Of a stretch of 42,218 nucleotides of DNA, positions 32,567 to 40,617 are shown one piece after another. Origin of the DNA: Paracoccaceae bacterium (GTDB lineage: Bacteria > Pseudomonadota > Alphaproteobacteria > Rhodobacterales > Rhodobacteraceae); NCBI GenBank assembly GCA_024226455.1, contig JAAELR010000246.1:1-42218 (forward strand), written 5' to 3'. The notes under the pieces were generated by a model. It had not been told where the DNA came from, ran no database searches, and saw only the letters and a list, made by a program, of their open reading frames with translations. The position numbers were made by a program, and so were the translations under genes. Each line of letters starts with the position of its first letter. The stretch's first letter is position 1.

Positions 32567-32947
32567 ATGCGTGTTCTCGCGATTTTTCTTGCCGCACTTC
32601 TGGCGCTGCCCGCCCCGCTGGCAGCACAAAACCTGCTGGAAAGCTACACCGCTCTGCTAAGCACCAACGACCACTACAATTCAAAAGGTGTTCGACTGAA
32701 TGCGGTCTGGCAGATCCTCCGTCAGGACCGGGCCAATTATCACCGCTTCGGCACCGGCGATGCGCAGGACGGCTGGGACAGCTTTTTCGGCTCTATGCAG
32801 AACCGGGCGAAAGCCGAACAATGGCTGATGAACGGCTATATCGACCCCAACACGGCCCGCTACATCGTCAATAACGTGGTGACGGTCGAGGTTGAGATCT
32901 GGGGCTACGGTACCACGGGCACCTCGCTTCGCGTAACCGCCTACTGA
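32567..32947 (+). CDS. Small exported protein, unknown family
   Basis: The 126-residue protein has a signal peptide (about 1-20, ending LAAQ). The mature part (NLLESYTALLSTNDHYNSKGVRLNAVWQILRQDRANYH) is helical and mixed, has no cysteine, and ends in beta-like VTVEVEIWGYGTTGTSL. I do not recognise the family. It is followed with a one-base overlap (TGATG) by an M15 peptidase, so the two are co-expressed and may act together in the periplasm. GGAGG precedes the ATG. Confidence 0.75.
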   Translation: MRVLAIFLAALLALPAPLAAQNLLESYTALLSTNDHYNSKGVRLNAVWQILRQDRANYHRFGTGDAQDGWDSFFGSMQNRAKAEQWLMNGYIDPNTARYIVNNVVTVEVEIWGYGTTGTSLRVTAY

Positions 32948-33771
32948 TGCGGGCGTTTGCCGTCTGGCTTTGTCTGCTGGCGCTTGCGTCGGCTGCCTTG
33001 GCGCAGGAGTGTGAGCCGGTCGACTGGTTGGTCGTGGACCTGCCGCAGGGTGGCGACTTTTTGGAGATCGCACTGGAGGTGGCCTATCCCGGCTCTGATC
33101 TGGACCGGTCGGGCGGTACCTTCACCAGCGCCGACGGCGTGGTGGTACCCTATGGCGGACAGACGGATGTGGCGCCGTTGGACCGGCTGGCAAATGCCTC
33201 GATCGGTGATCAGTTCTACTATGTCTATCCGCTGGAATTCGATCTGGAGCCGCGCAAGGCGGCTTGGCATGACCCCGGGAGGTTGCGCAACGATGCATTG
33301 TTCAGGGCGCTGTGGTTCGACAGCAAATCCGAGGCCCGGGCCAGCCTGGTGAAGGTCCGCTACCGGGGTCAGACTCGCAGTGCCTCTTTTCAGGCGACGA
33401 GCAAGCACTGCGTGCATGCGCAGTTGCAGGCCGCGCTGGTCGAGATTGCCGGGATGGGGGCTGAGATGGACCGGTTTCTTGCCAACGCCGGCGGCTCGTT
33501 CAACTGGCGCAAGATTTCGGGCACCGAGAGGCTGAGCGCCCACAGTTTCGGGATCGCGGTGGATTTCAGCACCAAGCTGGGTGGCTATTGGCGCTGGTCG
33601 GGGGCAAAGCCCGGGCAGGTGGGGGCCTATGACAACAGGTTCCCGGCAGAGCTGGTCGAAGCGATGGAGCGCTATGGCTTCATTTGGGGCGGCAAGTGGC
33701 ACCATTTCGACGGCATGCATTTCGAGTACCGGCCTGAGCTGATCGTGATGTCACGGCTGGTGGGGGGCTGA
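32947..33771 (+). CDS. M15 family (VanY-like) D-Ala-D-Ala carboxypeptidase-type metallopeptidase
   Basis: The 274-residue protein has a signal peptide (about 1-19). The C-terminal half is a Peptidase_M15_4 domain with the zinc motif SAHSFGIAVDF (H199, D206) and GMHFEYRPEL (H258). An N-terminal region without recognised fold precedes it (about 20-160). It probably cleaves peptidoglycan peptides in the periplasm. It overlaps the small exported protein upstream and converges with the CapA-type gene, with a dispersed repeat between. Confidence 0.85.
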   Translation: MRAFAVWLCLLALASAALAQECEPVDWLVVDLPQGGDFLEIALEVAYPGSDLDRSGGTFTSADGVVVPYGGQTDVAPLDRLANASIGDQFYYVYPLEFDLEPRKAAWHDPGRLRNDALFRALWFDSKSEARASLVKVRYRGQTRSASFQATSKHCVHAQLQAALVEIAGMGAEMDRFLANAGGSFNWRKISGTERLSAHSFGIAVDFSTKLGGYWRWSGAKPGQVGAYDNRFPAELVEAMERYGFIWGGKWHHFDGMHFEYRPELIVMSRLVGG

Positions 33772-33775
33772 CGGG

Positions 33776-33862
33776 GCGCTCATCGGGCCCTGACGGGCCC
33801 TCCTCGTTGGCCGGTCGCGCCGAAACCAGCGAGGAGCGTTGGCGTCAGCCGAGCGATGAGCG
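33776..33862. repeat. Dispersed hairpin repeat, copy C with a degenerate inverted partner
   Basis: Bases 33776-33806 give, on the minus strand, CGAGGA, a perfect GGGCCC/GGGCCC stem and CGATGAGCGC. 33829-33862 is a diverged opposing copy that keeps GCGAGGA and GCGATGAGC. It lies between the converging M15 peptidase and CapA-type genes. Confidence 0.75.
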
Positions 33863-33867
33863 GTGCC

Positions 33868-35055
33868 TTACATCAGGTCGGGCAGGCTGCAGTGCAGGCT
33901 CTTTTCCAGGGCACAGCAGCGCAGGCGGGCGCGCGGGCCATATGGCCCGCCGAAACAGGCCAGCCCGCGCGGCGCGTCGGGACGGGTGACGGTGAATCGC
34001 GCCGCCCGGTCGCCGACAGAATTACGTGACAGCTGGTTGAGGTGGTTGATCGTGGCGCGGGCACGGGCCGGGCCGGGATAGCGCGGCTTCAGATGCACGC
34101 CCTTGAACGGCACCGCCTCGAGCGCCCGCAGGCTGGCCCGACCGCCGGAGAAGCTGAAATAGGCGCGCCCCAGCAGGCCATAGTCGCGGCCCAGGCCGCT
34201 GCTGTCCTTTTCTGCCCCGCCGATGAACAGCAGGTTGCCCAGCGAATAGAAGATCGCCGCATCGCGCTCGGGGATCGCCTCTACTCCGCGCACCACATGC
34301 GGATGGTGGCCGATCACCAGGTGCACCCCGGCCTCTTCCACCGCACGGCGGTAGAGCGCCGCCTGTCCGCCGTTGAGGCCGGTGTAGTTCTCGGTTCCGT
34401 AGTGTACCGACAGCAGCTTCAGGTCAGCGTTCGCCGCCTTCAGCCCGTCCAGCACCTTGTTGAACTGGCCCGGCGTGAAGAGATAGGCCATGCCGACCTG
34501 TCTGTCGGTGGGCGAGAAGGCGCCGCTGCCGAAACTGACCGCCGACAGGGCCACGCGGATACCCTTGACGGTGATGATCCGTGGCAGAAACGCCTCGTCG
34601 GCCTTGCCGGTGCCGGCATAAAGCAGCGGCTTGCCGGCGCTGTCGGAGGCTTCGAAAAAGCCGAGAGTGGCGCGCAGGCCGGCGCGGCCGTGATCGAAGG
34701 CGTGGTTGTTGGCCAGCGAGAACGCGTTGACGCCAAGCTTCATCAGGTGGCGGAAATTCTCGGGGTGGCTGCGGAACACGAAAGCCTTGCCCCATTGTGG
34801 GCTGCCGTCATGCTCTGCCACCACGGTTTCCGCGTTGACGAAGTTGATGTCGCCGTCCCACTCGGCGGCGATGATCTCGGTCAGGTCGTCGAGCCCGTAG
34901 TAGCCGAACTTGCGTACCTTGTCGGGCAGCGGCACTTGGCGCGAGCGGGCGAAATTCACGTCACCGCCGAAGGTCAGCACCAGTTCCTGCGCCGCAAGCG
35001 CCGGGGCGAGGGCGATCAGGCCCAGTGCCAGCAGGAGCCTATTGAATACGGACAT
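33868..35055 (-). CDS. CapA family (poly-gamma-glutamate capsule-type) metallophosphatase-fold protein 1
   Basis: The 395-residue protein has a signal peptide (about 1-21). The PGA_cap fold follows: LVLTFGGDVNFAR, NFVNAETVV, FSLANNHAFDHG, LLSVHYGTENY, LVIGHHPHVVRGVEAI and IFYSLGNLLF. CapA-type proteins are tied to poly-gamma-glutamate synthesis, but no CapB/CapC ligase gene is present, so hydrolysis or handling of another polymer is likelier. The last about 50 residues are Cys-rich (FGGPYGPRARLRCCALEKSLHC) and unusual. It overlaps the beta-propeller gene by 17 bp and is the last gene of the envelope locus. Confidence 0.85.
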   Translation of the reverse strand: MSVFNRLLLALGLIALAPALAAQELVLTFGGDVNFARSRQVPLPDKVRKFGYYGLDDLTEIIAAEWDGDINFVNAETVVAEHDGSPQWGKAFVFRSHPENFRHLMKLGVNAFSLANNHAFDHGRAGLRATLGFFEASDSAGKPLLYAGTGKADEAFLPRIITVKGIRVALSAVSFGSGAFSPTDRQVGMAYLFTPGQFNKVLDGLKAANADLKLLSVHYGTENYTGLNGGQAALYRRAVEEAGVHLVIGHHPHVVRGVEAIPERDAAIFYSLGNLLFIGGAEKDSSGLGRDYGLLGRAYFSFSGGRASLRALEAVPFKGVHLKPRYPGPARARATINHLNQLSRNSVGDRAARFTVTRPDAPRGLACFGGPYGPRARLRCCALEKSLHCSLPDLM

Positions 35056-36526
35056 GGGCCAGGATCGCCGCCGCAGGTTCGCCTTCGCCGATGGCGTAGA
35101 AATAGCCGTCGCGATTGCCCATGTAGATCACCCCCTGCCAGACGGCGGGCGTGCTTTCCCAGCAGCCCGCGCCGGGCACATCGTAGCGCCAGATCAGCCG
35201 GGGCCTGGCCGGGTCGGCAAGCGAGAATTTCGAGATCGCGCCTTCGCAGTCGGGCACCAGCAGTTCGCCCCCGACAACCACGGGCGAGGACCACCCATGC
35301 GCGGGCATGGGGATGTCGCTGGTGACCTTTCCGGTGTCTGTGTCCACGGTCAGCAGGCTGCCCTTGTGGGTCGGCACATAGAGATGGCCCGAGTCCAGCG
35401 CCGGGGTGGCCCACAGCCCCCCTTTGCCGCCGACGCGGCCGGGGATGCGCAGCGACCAGACCACAGGCGCATCCGGCTTGCCGGGGTTCAGCTTGACCAA
35501 CTGACCGCTGAGGCGCTTGGCCTCGGAGGCGCGGCGTTCATCCTCGATGGCGGCATAGATCATGCCCTGACCGTCGGCGACCGGCGTTGCGTCGGTGTCG
35601 TCGCCATTGTGGAACTCAAAGGTCAGCGCCTCTTCACGGGGCGCGCCGGACAGCAGTTTGGGGATCGAGTAGCCCTGCACCAGCCCGCCCGAATTGGTGA
35701 AATAGACCTTGTCGCCGATCGCCAGAGCCGAGCTTTCGATGCTGACCATGCGGTCGCCCAGCGCCCGGAACAACGCCGGCGTGAAGCCGGGTACGCGGTT
35801 GACCAGCTTCGGTGCGATCGACGGGCGGCCCAGGGCATCGGTGCCCCGGTTCAGGGCGACGGCGTAGAACCACGAGTTTTCGCTGCCGGTCAGCAGGTAG
35901 TCGCCCAGGATCAGCGGATTGGCATCCCAGTCGTTGTTCCATACCCCGTCACGGCTGATCGAACTGAGCTTCCAGACCTCGGTGGCCTTGTCCTCGTCAA
36001 GCCGCAGGGCGCGCAGGAAGTTATCGCGCGACCCGGTATAGAGGAAGGGGGCACCGCTGGGGTCGAGCGAGACAGAGCCCTTGATGATGTCACCGGTCCG
36101 GAAGGGCACGCGGACATCGGCGCCGGTCTCGGAATTCAGGAAATGCACCGCGTAGTCATAGGCGCCGAAGATCACCTCGGCGGGCGTGACATCGGCGCGG
36201 ATGGCCGGCTGGCCGGTCCAGCCGGTGCCGCACCACTGCCGTGTGCCATGCTCGTCGGTCGAGGCGCCGCAGAAAGGCCCGCGTTTCCACAACACGCGCG
36301 GGCTGCGCGGCAGGGGACCGGTTCCGTACCAGGTGCGTGTGGGATTGCCGCGGAAGGCCAGGATGCCTTTCGCCCGCGCGCCCGGAAACGGCTGGCCGAC
36401 GCTGGAAAGCGCGACATTCGGCACCCGTGGCGCTGCGGGGGCGAGGAAGGCATGCACCAGGCTTTGTGCCCCGGCCTGAAGGGGCAGCAGCAGGCAGAGC
36501 AGAAAAAGAGCGGTCGCGCGGCGCAT
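35039..36526 (-). CDS. Exported PQQ-like beta-propeller repeat protein
   Basis: The 495-residue protein has a signal peptide (about 1-20, AGA before Q). It is built from blade repeats of PQQ/WD type, for example EVIFGAYDYAVHFLNSETG, FLYTGSRDNFLRALRL, MIYAAIEDERR, HLYVPTHKGSLLTVDTDTG and VIYMGNRDGYFYAIGEGEP. Two early Cys (GPFCGAS, QWCGTG) may form a disulfide. No PQQ-binding catalytic residues were recognised, so a scaffold or polymer-binding role is likely, like BamB or AlgK/AlgX partners. It overlaps the CapA-type gene downstream. Confidence 0.85.
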   Translation of the reverse strand: MRRATALFLLCLLLPLQAGAQSLVHAFLAPAAPRVPNVALSSVGQPFPGARAKGILAFRGNPTRTWYGTGPLPRSPRVLWKRGPFCGASTDEHGTRQWCGTGWTGQPAIRADVTPAEVIFGAYDYAVHFLNSETGADVRVPFRTGDIIKGSVSLDPSGAPFLYTGSRDNFLRALRLDEDKATEVWKLSSISRDGVWNNDWDANPLILGDYLLTGSENSWFYAVALNRGTDALGRPSIAPKLVNRVPGFTPALFRALGDRMVSIESSALAIGDKVYFTNSGGLVQGYSIPKLLSGAPREEALTFEFHNGDDTDATPVADGQGMIYAAIEDERRASEAKRLSGQLVKLNPGKPDAPVVWSLRIPGRVGGKGGLWATPALDSGHLYVPTHKGSLLTVDTDTGKVTSDIPMPAHGWSSPVVVGGELLVPDCEGAISKFSLADPARPRLIWRYDVPGAGCWESTPAVWQGVIYMGNRDGYFYAIGEGEPAAAILAHVRIQ

Positions 36527-36640
36527 CCTCTAGCGATGCGGCGATTCCGGGGCGCCAGGCAAGCGATGATTGGGCCGCGCCGCCATTTCTGCGCGGGACG
36601 TGGCAGAAACGGCCTAGTTCCGGGGTGTTTGCCTTGCCGG

Positions 36641-36723
36641 GCGCTCGTCGCGCGGCTGGCGCCTGCGCTTCTCGCTAGTGGCGCGGCAGTCGCGAGGAGG
36701 GCCCGGCAGGGCCCGATGAGCGC
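36641..36723. repeat. Dispersed hairpin repeat, copy D with a degenerate inverted partner
   Basis: Bases 36691-36723 read CGCGAGGA, a perfect GGGCCC/GGGCCC stem with a 4-base loop, then CGATGAGCGC. 36641-36675 is a diverged opposing copy starting GCGCTCGTCG. It separates the second CapA-type gene from the beta-propeller gene. Confidence 0.8.
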
Positions 36724-36737
36724 TCGCTTTCGCGGCG

Positions 36738-37964
36738 TCACTGCAGGGCAATCAGGCGGTTGTCCCCGGTCTTGCAAAGCACCTTCGCAGAGATGCGGTT
36801 TTCCGGCAAATACCGTTTCAGCAGATTGTAGGCCTGGGCCCCCAGCCCTTCCGAGCGGGGGCTGGTCAGCCTCAGCTCGGGCCCGGCGGCGGTACGTACC
36901 ATCAGCACCGGAACCCAGCCCGCCTGGGCAACCGCCAGCCGCGATTTTACCGCGCTGGCAAGATCGCGCGAGGGCGGCGGGCGGCAAAGCTCTATCCAGG
37001 CCAGCGCCCCGGTTCGCCGCGGCAGGCGGACCTGCCCGGAAACGAAATTGCCGGTGGAGTAGATGATCAGAGACTGGCTGCCATCGGGGCGTTTGGGAAA
37101 CTCCCAGGGCTGCACCACATGCGGGTGCGTGCCGATCACCGCGGTGGCGCCGGCGGCGACCATTTCGTGGGCCAGCCGTTTCTGGTTGGCGTTGGGGCTG
37201 TGGTGATACTCATAGCCCCAGTGCGGCGTAACGATGACGCCGGCAATGTCGCTGCGGGCGGCGGCACGAGAGATCAGACCGAGCAGTTCGGCCCGGTCGG
37301 TGTAGCAGTGCAGCACCTGGCGGTTCGGGTCCGGTATGCCGTTGGTGGAAAAGCTGCAGGCGATCCAGGCGATGGGGCCGAGCCTTGTCTTGGTGAAGGT
37401 GATGAATTCACGCGGGCCACCCGCCGGGATCGTGCCCATAAAGGGCAGCTTGTGCGACTTCAGCGCCTTGATGGTCAGATCGGCGCCGCGGCTGCCGCGG
37501 TCCATGGCGTGGTTGTTGGCGGTCGAGACCAGCGTAATGCCCATCGCCTTCAGATCGCCGATCACCCGTGGGTGATAGTTGAACATCGGATAGGACGAGT
37601 AGACCCGGTTATCGAAGACCGGGCCCGGATCGGCGGTCAGGTTGAAACCACGGGTCACGCCGGGCGCCACCGGACCCTCGAGATTGGCATAGGCGATGTC
37701 GGCGGCCCTGAAGATCGGCGCCGCGGCGCGCCAGAGGCCCTGAAACCCGTCCTTGGCCGAATATCCGCGTCGTTGCAGCGGACGGTGCAGCAGCACGTCG
37801 CCGACGGCGGCCAGCTTGACCCTTGCAGAGCCGACGCAGGCGCTGATCGGCGGCGCGATATGCTTGATCTCGGCGCGGCAGAGCATGCCCTCGGCGCCGA
37901 GCGCGGGACCGGCCAGCGCGGCGGCGCAAAGCGCCGCCGCAAAATACCGGCCAGCGCGTCTCAC
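36738..37964 (-). CDS. CapA family metallophosphatase-fold protein 2
   Basis: The 408-residue protein has a signal peptide (RRAGRYFAAALCAAALAGPALG). PGA_cap motifs follow: LAAVGDVLLHR, YANLEGPVAPG, STANNHAMDRG, IVTPHWGYEYHHSPN, VIGTHPHVVQPWEF and IIYSTGNFVSGQ. It is more canonical than the first CapA copy, which diverges widely, so the two probably have different roles. The GTG start at 37964 overlaps the L,D-transpeptidase stop by 4 bp (GTGA); the longer open frame above it is a shadow of that gene. Confidence 0.85.
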   Translation of the reverse strand: MRRAGRYFAAALCAAALAGPALGAEGMLCRAEIKHIAPPISACVGSARVKLAAVGDVLLHRPLQRRGYSAKDGFQGLWRAAAPIFRAADIAYANLEGPVAPGVTRGFNLTADPGPVFDNRVYSSYPMFNYHPRVIGDLKAMGITLVSTANNHAMDRGSRGADLTIKALKSHKLPFMGTIPAGGPREFITFTKTRLGPIAWIACSFSTNGIPDPNRQVLHCYTDRAELLGLISRAAARSDIAGVIVTPHWGYEYHHSPNANQKRLAHEMVAAGATAVIGTHPHVVQPWEFPKRPDGSQSLIIYSTGNFVSGQVRLPRRTGALAWIELCRPPPSRDLASAVKSRLAVAQAGWVPVLMVRTAAGPELRLTSPRSEGLGAQAYNLLKRYLPENRISAKVLCKTGDNRLIALQ

Positions 37965-38785
37965 AGGTCGTCCCGGAAGAAGACGAAGAGCACCGAGTAG
38001 CCGGGCTTGGTCAGCCGTTCGCCGGTCAATTCGTCCATCAGCACAGAGCCGTCGCGCACATAGTCCCGGCGTGCGCTGGCGGTGGGTGTCGGAGGAGTGG
38101 CGAAATAGCGTGGCACGGCCTCTGACCAGAGCGGCGACGAGGTGCCGGGGCGGCCAGAGCCGTGGAACAACTTCCAGACCTTGTCGGAATTGCCCTGCCG
38201 CATGCGGATACAGCCATGGCTGGCCGCTCTGCCAAGACGGCGGTAGTTGCCGCGCGGCGTGCCGTGCATGGCGACGCCGCTGGCCCGGCCGCTGCCATAA
38301 TGCAGGTCGATATAGATCGAGTTGTACATGCCGGGGCTGCTCCAGCCGCGCCGATGCCGGTGGTTGCGGTCGTCGGGGTTGAAGATACCCAACGGCGTCG
38401 GGCCAGAGCGCCGGTCGCCAGCATATCTGATACCGGTGGAGATCGGCCAGGAAAACGGCGGAATACCTTCCACGCCCTTCTTGGCCCAGAAGTCTTCGTC
38501 CCAGCGCGCCACCTGCCAACTGGCGCCATTGCGTTCGATCACCCACATCTTCTGACCGCTGGCAGAGCCTGTGGCGGTGTTGACATAGATCGCGTGGCTA
38601 TAGGCCGGGTCGATACGGCTGGGTGGCACGAAGGCTATCTTGGGATTGATGCCGCCGGGCTGTCCCAGCGCCTCCAGATAATCGAGCCCAAAGCCCTGTT
38701 CCGCCACCGCGTAGCCGGCGCCCGGGGCAGCGCAGAAAGCAAAGGCCCCGATAGCTGTCAGAAAATCGCGTCTGTTCCAGTTCAT
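37961..38785 (-). CDS. L,D-transpeptidase (YkuD domain), Tat-exported
   Basis: The 274-residue protein begins NRRDFLTAIGAFAFC, a twin-arginine-type signal. The YkuD site is MHGTPRGN (H174) and ASHGCIRM (S189, H190, C192, R194). Such enzymes make 3-3 peptidoglycan cross-links or attach proteins to meso-DAP in the periplasm. It follows the 76-residue membrane protein by 7 bp and is translationally coupled to CapA-type protein 2. That couples wall remodelling to the polymer genes around it. Confidence 0.9.
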   Translation of the reverse strand: MNWNRRDFLTAIGAFAFCAAPGAGYAVAEQGFGLDYLEALGQPGGINPKIAFVPPSRIDPAYSHAIYVNTATGSASGQKMWVIERNGASWQVARWDEDFWAKKGVEGIPPFSWPISTGIRYAGDRRSGPTPLGIFNPDDRNHRHRRGWSSPGMYNSIYIDLHYGSGRASGVAMHGTPRGNYRRLGRAASHGCIRMRQGNSDKVWKLFHGSGRPGTSSPLWSEAVPRYFATPPTPTASARRDYVRDGSVLMDELTGERLTKPGYSVLFVFFRDDL

Positions 38786-38792
38786 GTTTCAG

Positions 38793-39023
38793 TCACAAGC
38801 CCAAGGCCCCATGGATTGCGCCCCGCAGGGCGGAGAAAATGTCTGGTAGCCCGAGGCTTGCCTTTCCCTCCTCTAGAATGACAACTCCCGCAATCACAAT
38901 ATCATCGAGTTGCCCCAAATCCATCATTTCGAATACGGCGTCGAGGAACCTGTCACCCGAAAGCAACCACGCGATTGCGAGCGCGGCAAAAAGGGTGGCA
39001 GAGAAGCGGGCATTGTCGGTCAT
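38793..39023 (-). CDS. Small membrane protein between MBOAT and L,D-transpeptidase genes
   Basis: The 76-residue protein has an N-terminal hydrophobic helix (FSATLFAALAIAWLL, about 7-21) and then an acidic, amphipathic tail (DRFLDAVFEMMDLGQLDDIVI). The ATG at 39023 follows AAGGAAAAG; an in-frame ATG at 39095 could extend it by 24 polar residues. It is codirectional with the MBOAT gene upstream (92 bp) and the transpeptidase gene (7 bp). I do not recognise the family. It may be a membrane-anchored accessory subunit of the acyltransferase. Confidence 0.65.
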   Translation of the reverse strand: MTDNARFSATLFAALAIAWLLSGDRFLDAVFEMMDLGQLDDIVIAGVVILEEGKASLGLPDIFSALRGAIHGALGL

Positions 39024-39115
39024 GATAAGTGCTTTTCCTTGCGTCCTCGGGGATGTTCGCGGCCGGGTGAAAGAGCCTGCTGGGTCCCGGGACATGTTCG
39101 GTGCTGCTTCATTGC

Positions 39116-40492
39116 TCAGAACTGGAAGTAGATGAAGGGGGCGACGCCCTCTTGAGCGGCGGCGAACATCAGCCAGATGCCAACGGCCAGAACGGCGGCC
39201 TGCAACGATGCGGGCAGCCGGGCGAGCGCGATTTCGGCGGTCGAGAGCAGCGACAGCGGCAGCCAGTTCATCGCCAGGCCGATGCCGATCAGCCCCCAGA
39301 CGGTGGCGCTCAGCTCGACCGGGGCGAAGCCGTCGAAGCTGACGAGGGCGGTGAAGAAGTCGGTGGTTTCGGCGAAGTCGGCGGCCCGGAACGGGATCCA
39401 GAGCAGGCAAACGAAGGTGAAGACCGCAAGCACCGCCAGGGCACGGGGCAGGCGGATGCCGGCGCCGCGCATGCCGCGCTCTGCGGCGATGCCGGCACCG
39501 TGCAGGAAACCCCAGATCAGGAAATTCCAGCCCGCGCCGTGCCAAAGCCCGGCCAGCGTCATGGTCACGATGACGGTGACATTCTGGCGCCGCGGCCCGC
39601 CGCGGTTGCCGCCGAGCGGGATGTAGAGATAATCGCGGATCCAGGTGGAAAGCGAGATATGCCAGCGTTGCCAGAAATTGCGCAGACTGTCGGCGCGGTA
39701 GGGCTGGTTGAAGTTGCGCACAAAGCGATAGCCAAGCAGCAGCGCCACACCGATGGCGATGTCGGAATAGCCCGAGAAATCGCAATAGATCTGCACCGCG
39801 TAGCCCAGCGTGGCGGCGATGGCGGTCAGCGTATTCTGCCCGTCGGGCAGGGCGAAGGCGGGGTCGACCAGCAGCACCGAGATGTAGTTCGCCACCACCA
39901 TCTTCTTGAACAATCCCATCAGGATCAGCGCCACCGCCAGGGCGCGGGCGTTGGCGTCCGGCGCGGTGGGTTTGTCGATCTGGGGCAGGAAGTGCGCAGC
40001 CCGCACGATGGGGCCGGCGACAAGCTGGGGGAAGAACGAGATGTAAAGGAACACATCCGTGGGGTTGCGGCGCGGCTCTATATGGCCGCGATGGGCGTCC
40101 ATCACATAAGACACCGCCTGGAAGATGTAAAACGAGATGCCGACCGGTAGAATGATGCTGGCCCATTGCAGGTCACGTTCAAGCCCCAGCGAGGAGAACA
40201 GCTGGGCGAAGGTCAGCATGAAGAAGTTGAAGTACTTGAATACCCCGAGCGTAGCGATCAGGGCGGCGATCGACACCGCCCTGGCTATCGGCGAGCGGTT
40301 CAGCCCGCCCAGCCAGGCCACTGCCGAGACGCCGGCCATCAGGCCGCAAAAGCGGATGTCCCAGGCGGCGTAGAATGTATAGCTGGCGGCGATCAGCATC
40401 GCCTTGCGCCAAGGCGCAGAGCGCCAAACCAGCCCGTTCAGCGCAAGCACGACCGCAAAGAATAGGACAAAGTCCAGCGTCGGGAAGACCAT
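39116..40492 (-). CDS. MBOAT family O-acyltransferase (AlgI-like)
   Basis: The 458-residue multi-pass protein has the bacterial AlgI/DltB-type MBOAT signature: FFPQLVAGPIVRAAHFLPQI with a conserved His (about 167), RWHISLSTWIRDYLYIPLGGNR, and LAGLWHGAGWNFLIWGFLHG with the catalytic His (about 318). These enzymes move acyl groups, usually acetate, from the cytosol across the membrane for transfer to polysaccharides. Such MBOATs need a periplasmic SGNH partner (as AlgJ/X, PatB). Two SGNH genes lie directly upstream in the same direction. Confidence 0.9.
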   Translation of the reverse strand: MVFPTLDFVLFFAVVLALNGLVWRSAPWRKAMLIAASYTFYAAWDIRFCGLMAGVSAVAWLGGLNRSPIARAVSIAALIATLGVFKYFNFFMLTFAQLFSSLGLERDLQWASIILPVGISFYIFQAVSYVMDAHRGHIEPRRNPTDVFLYISFFPQLVAGPIVRAAHFLPQIDKPTAPDANARALAVALILMGLFKKMVVANYISVLLVDPAFALPDGQNTLTAIAATLGYAVQIYCDFSGYSDIAIGVALLLGYRFVRNFNQPYRADSLRNFWQRWHISLSTWIRDYLYIPLGGNRGGPRRQNVTVIVTMTLAGLWHGAGWNFLIWGFLHGAGIAAERGMRGAGIRLPRALAVLAVFTFVCLLWIPFRAADFAETTDFFTALVSFDGFAPVELSATVWGLIGIGLAMNWLPLSLLSTAEIALARLPASLQAAVLAVGIWLMFAAAQEGVAPFIYFQF

Positions 40493-40525
40493 GTGTCAGC
40501 CTCGCGCCGATGGTCTCTGGGCCAG

Positions 40526-40556
40526 GCGCTCATCGGTCCTCCCGGACCTCCTCGCT
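40526..40556. repeat. Dispersed hairpin repeat, copy E
   Basis: On the minus strand it reads AGCGAGGA, then a perfect GGTCC/GGACC stem, then CGATGAGCGC. The stem differs from copies C and D by paired changes. It lies between the SGNH (DUF459-like) and MBOAT genes. Confidence 0.8.
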
Positions 40557-40617
40557 GAACAGGGGCGACCGGAACGGATCGATGGGCCCATTCGGGTCAA
40601 GCCTGCCCGCATGCCGA

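Noticed and set aside
39024-40166. Upstream part of the minus frame ending at 38793
   Set aside because: It is a shadow of the MBOAT gene; only the segment from 39023 has a ribosome-binding site and coding character.
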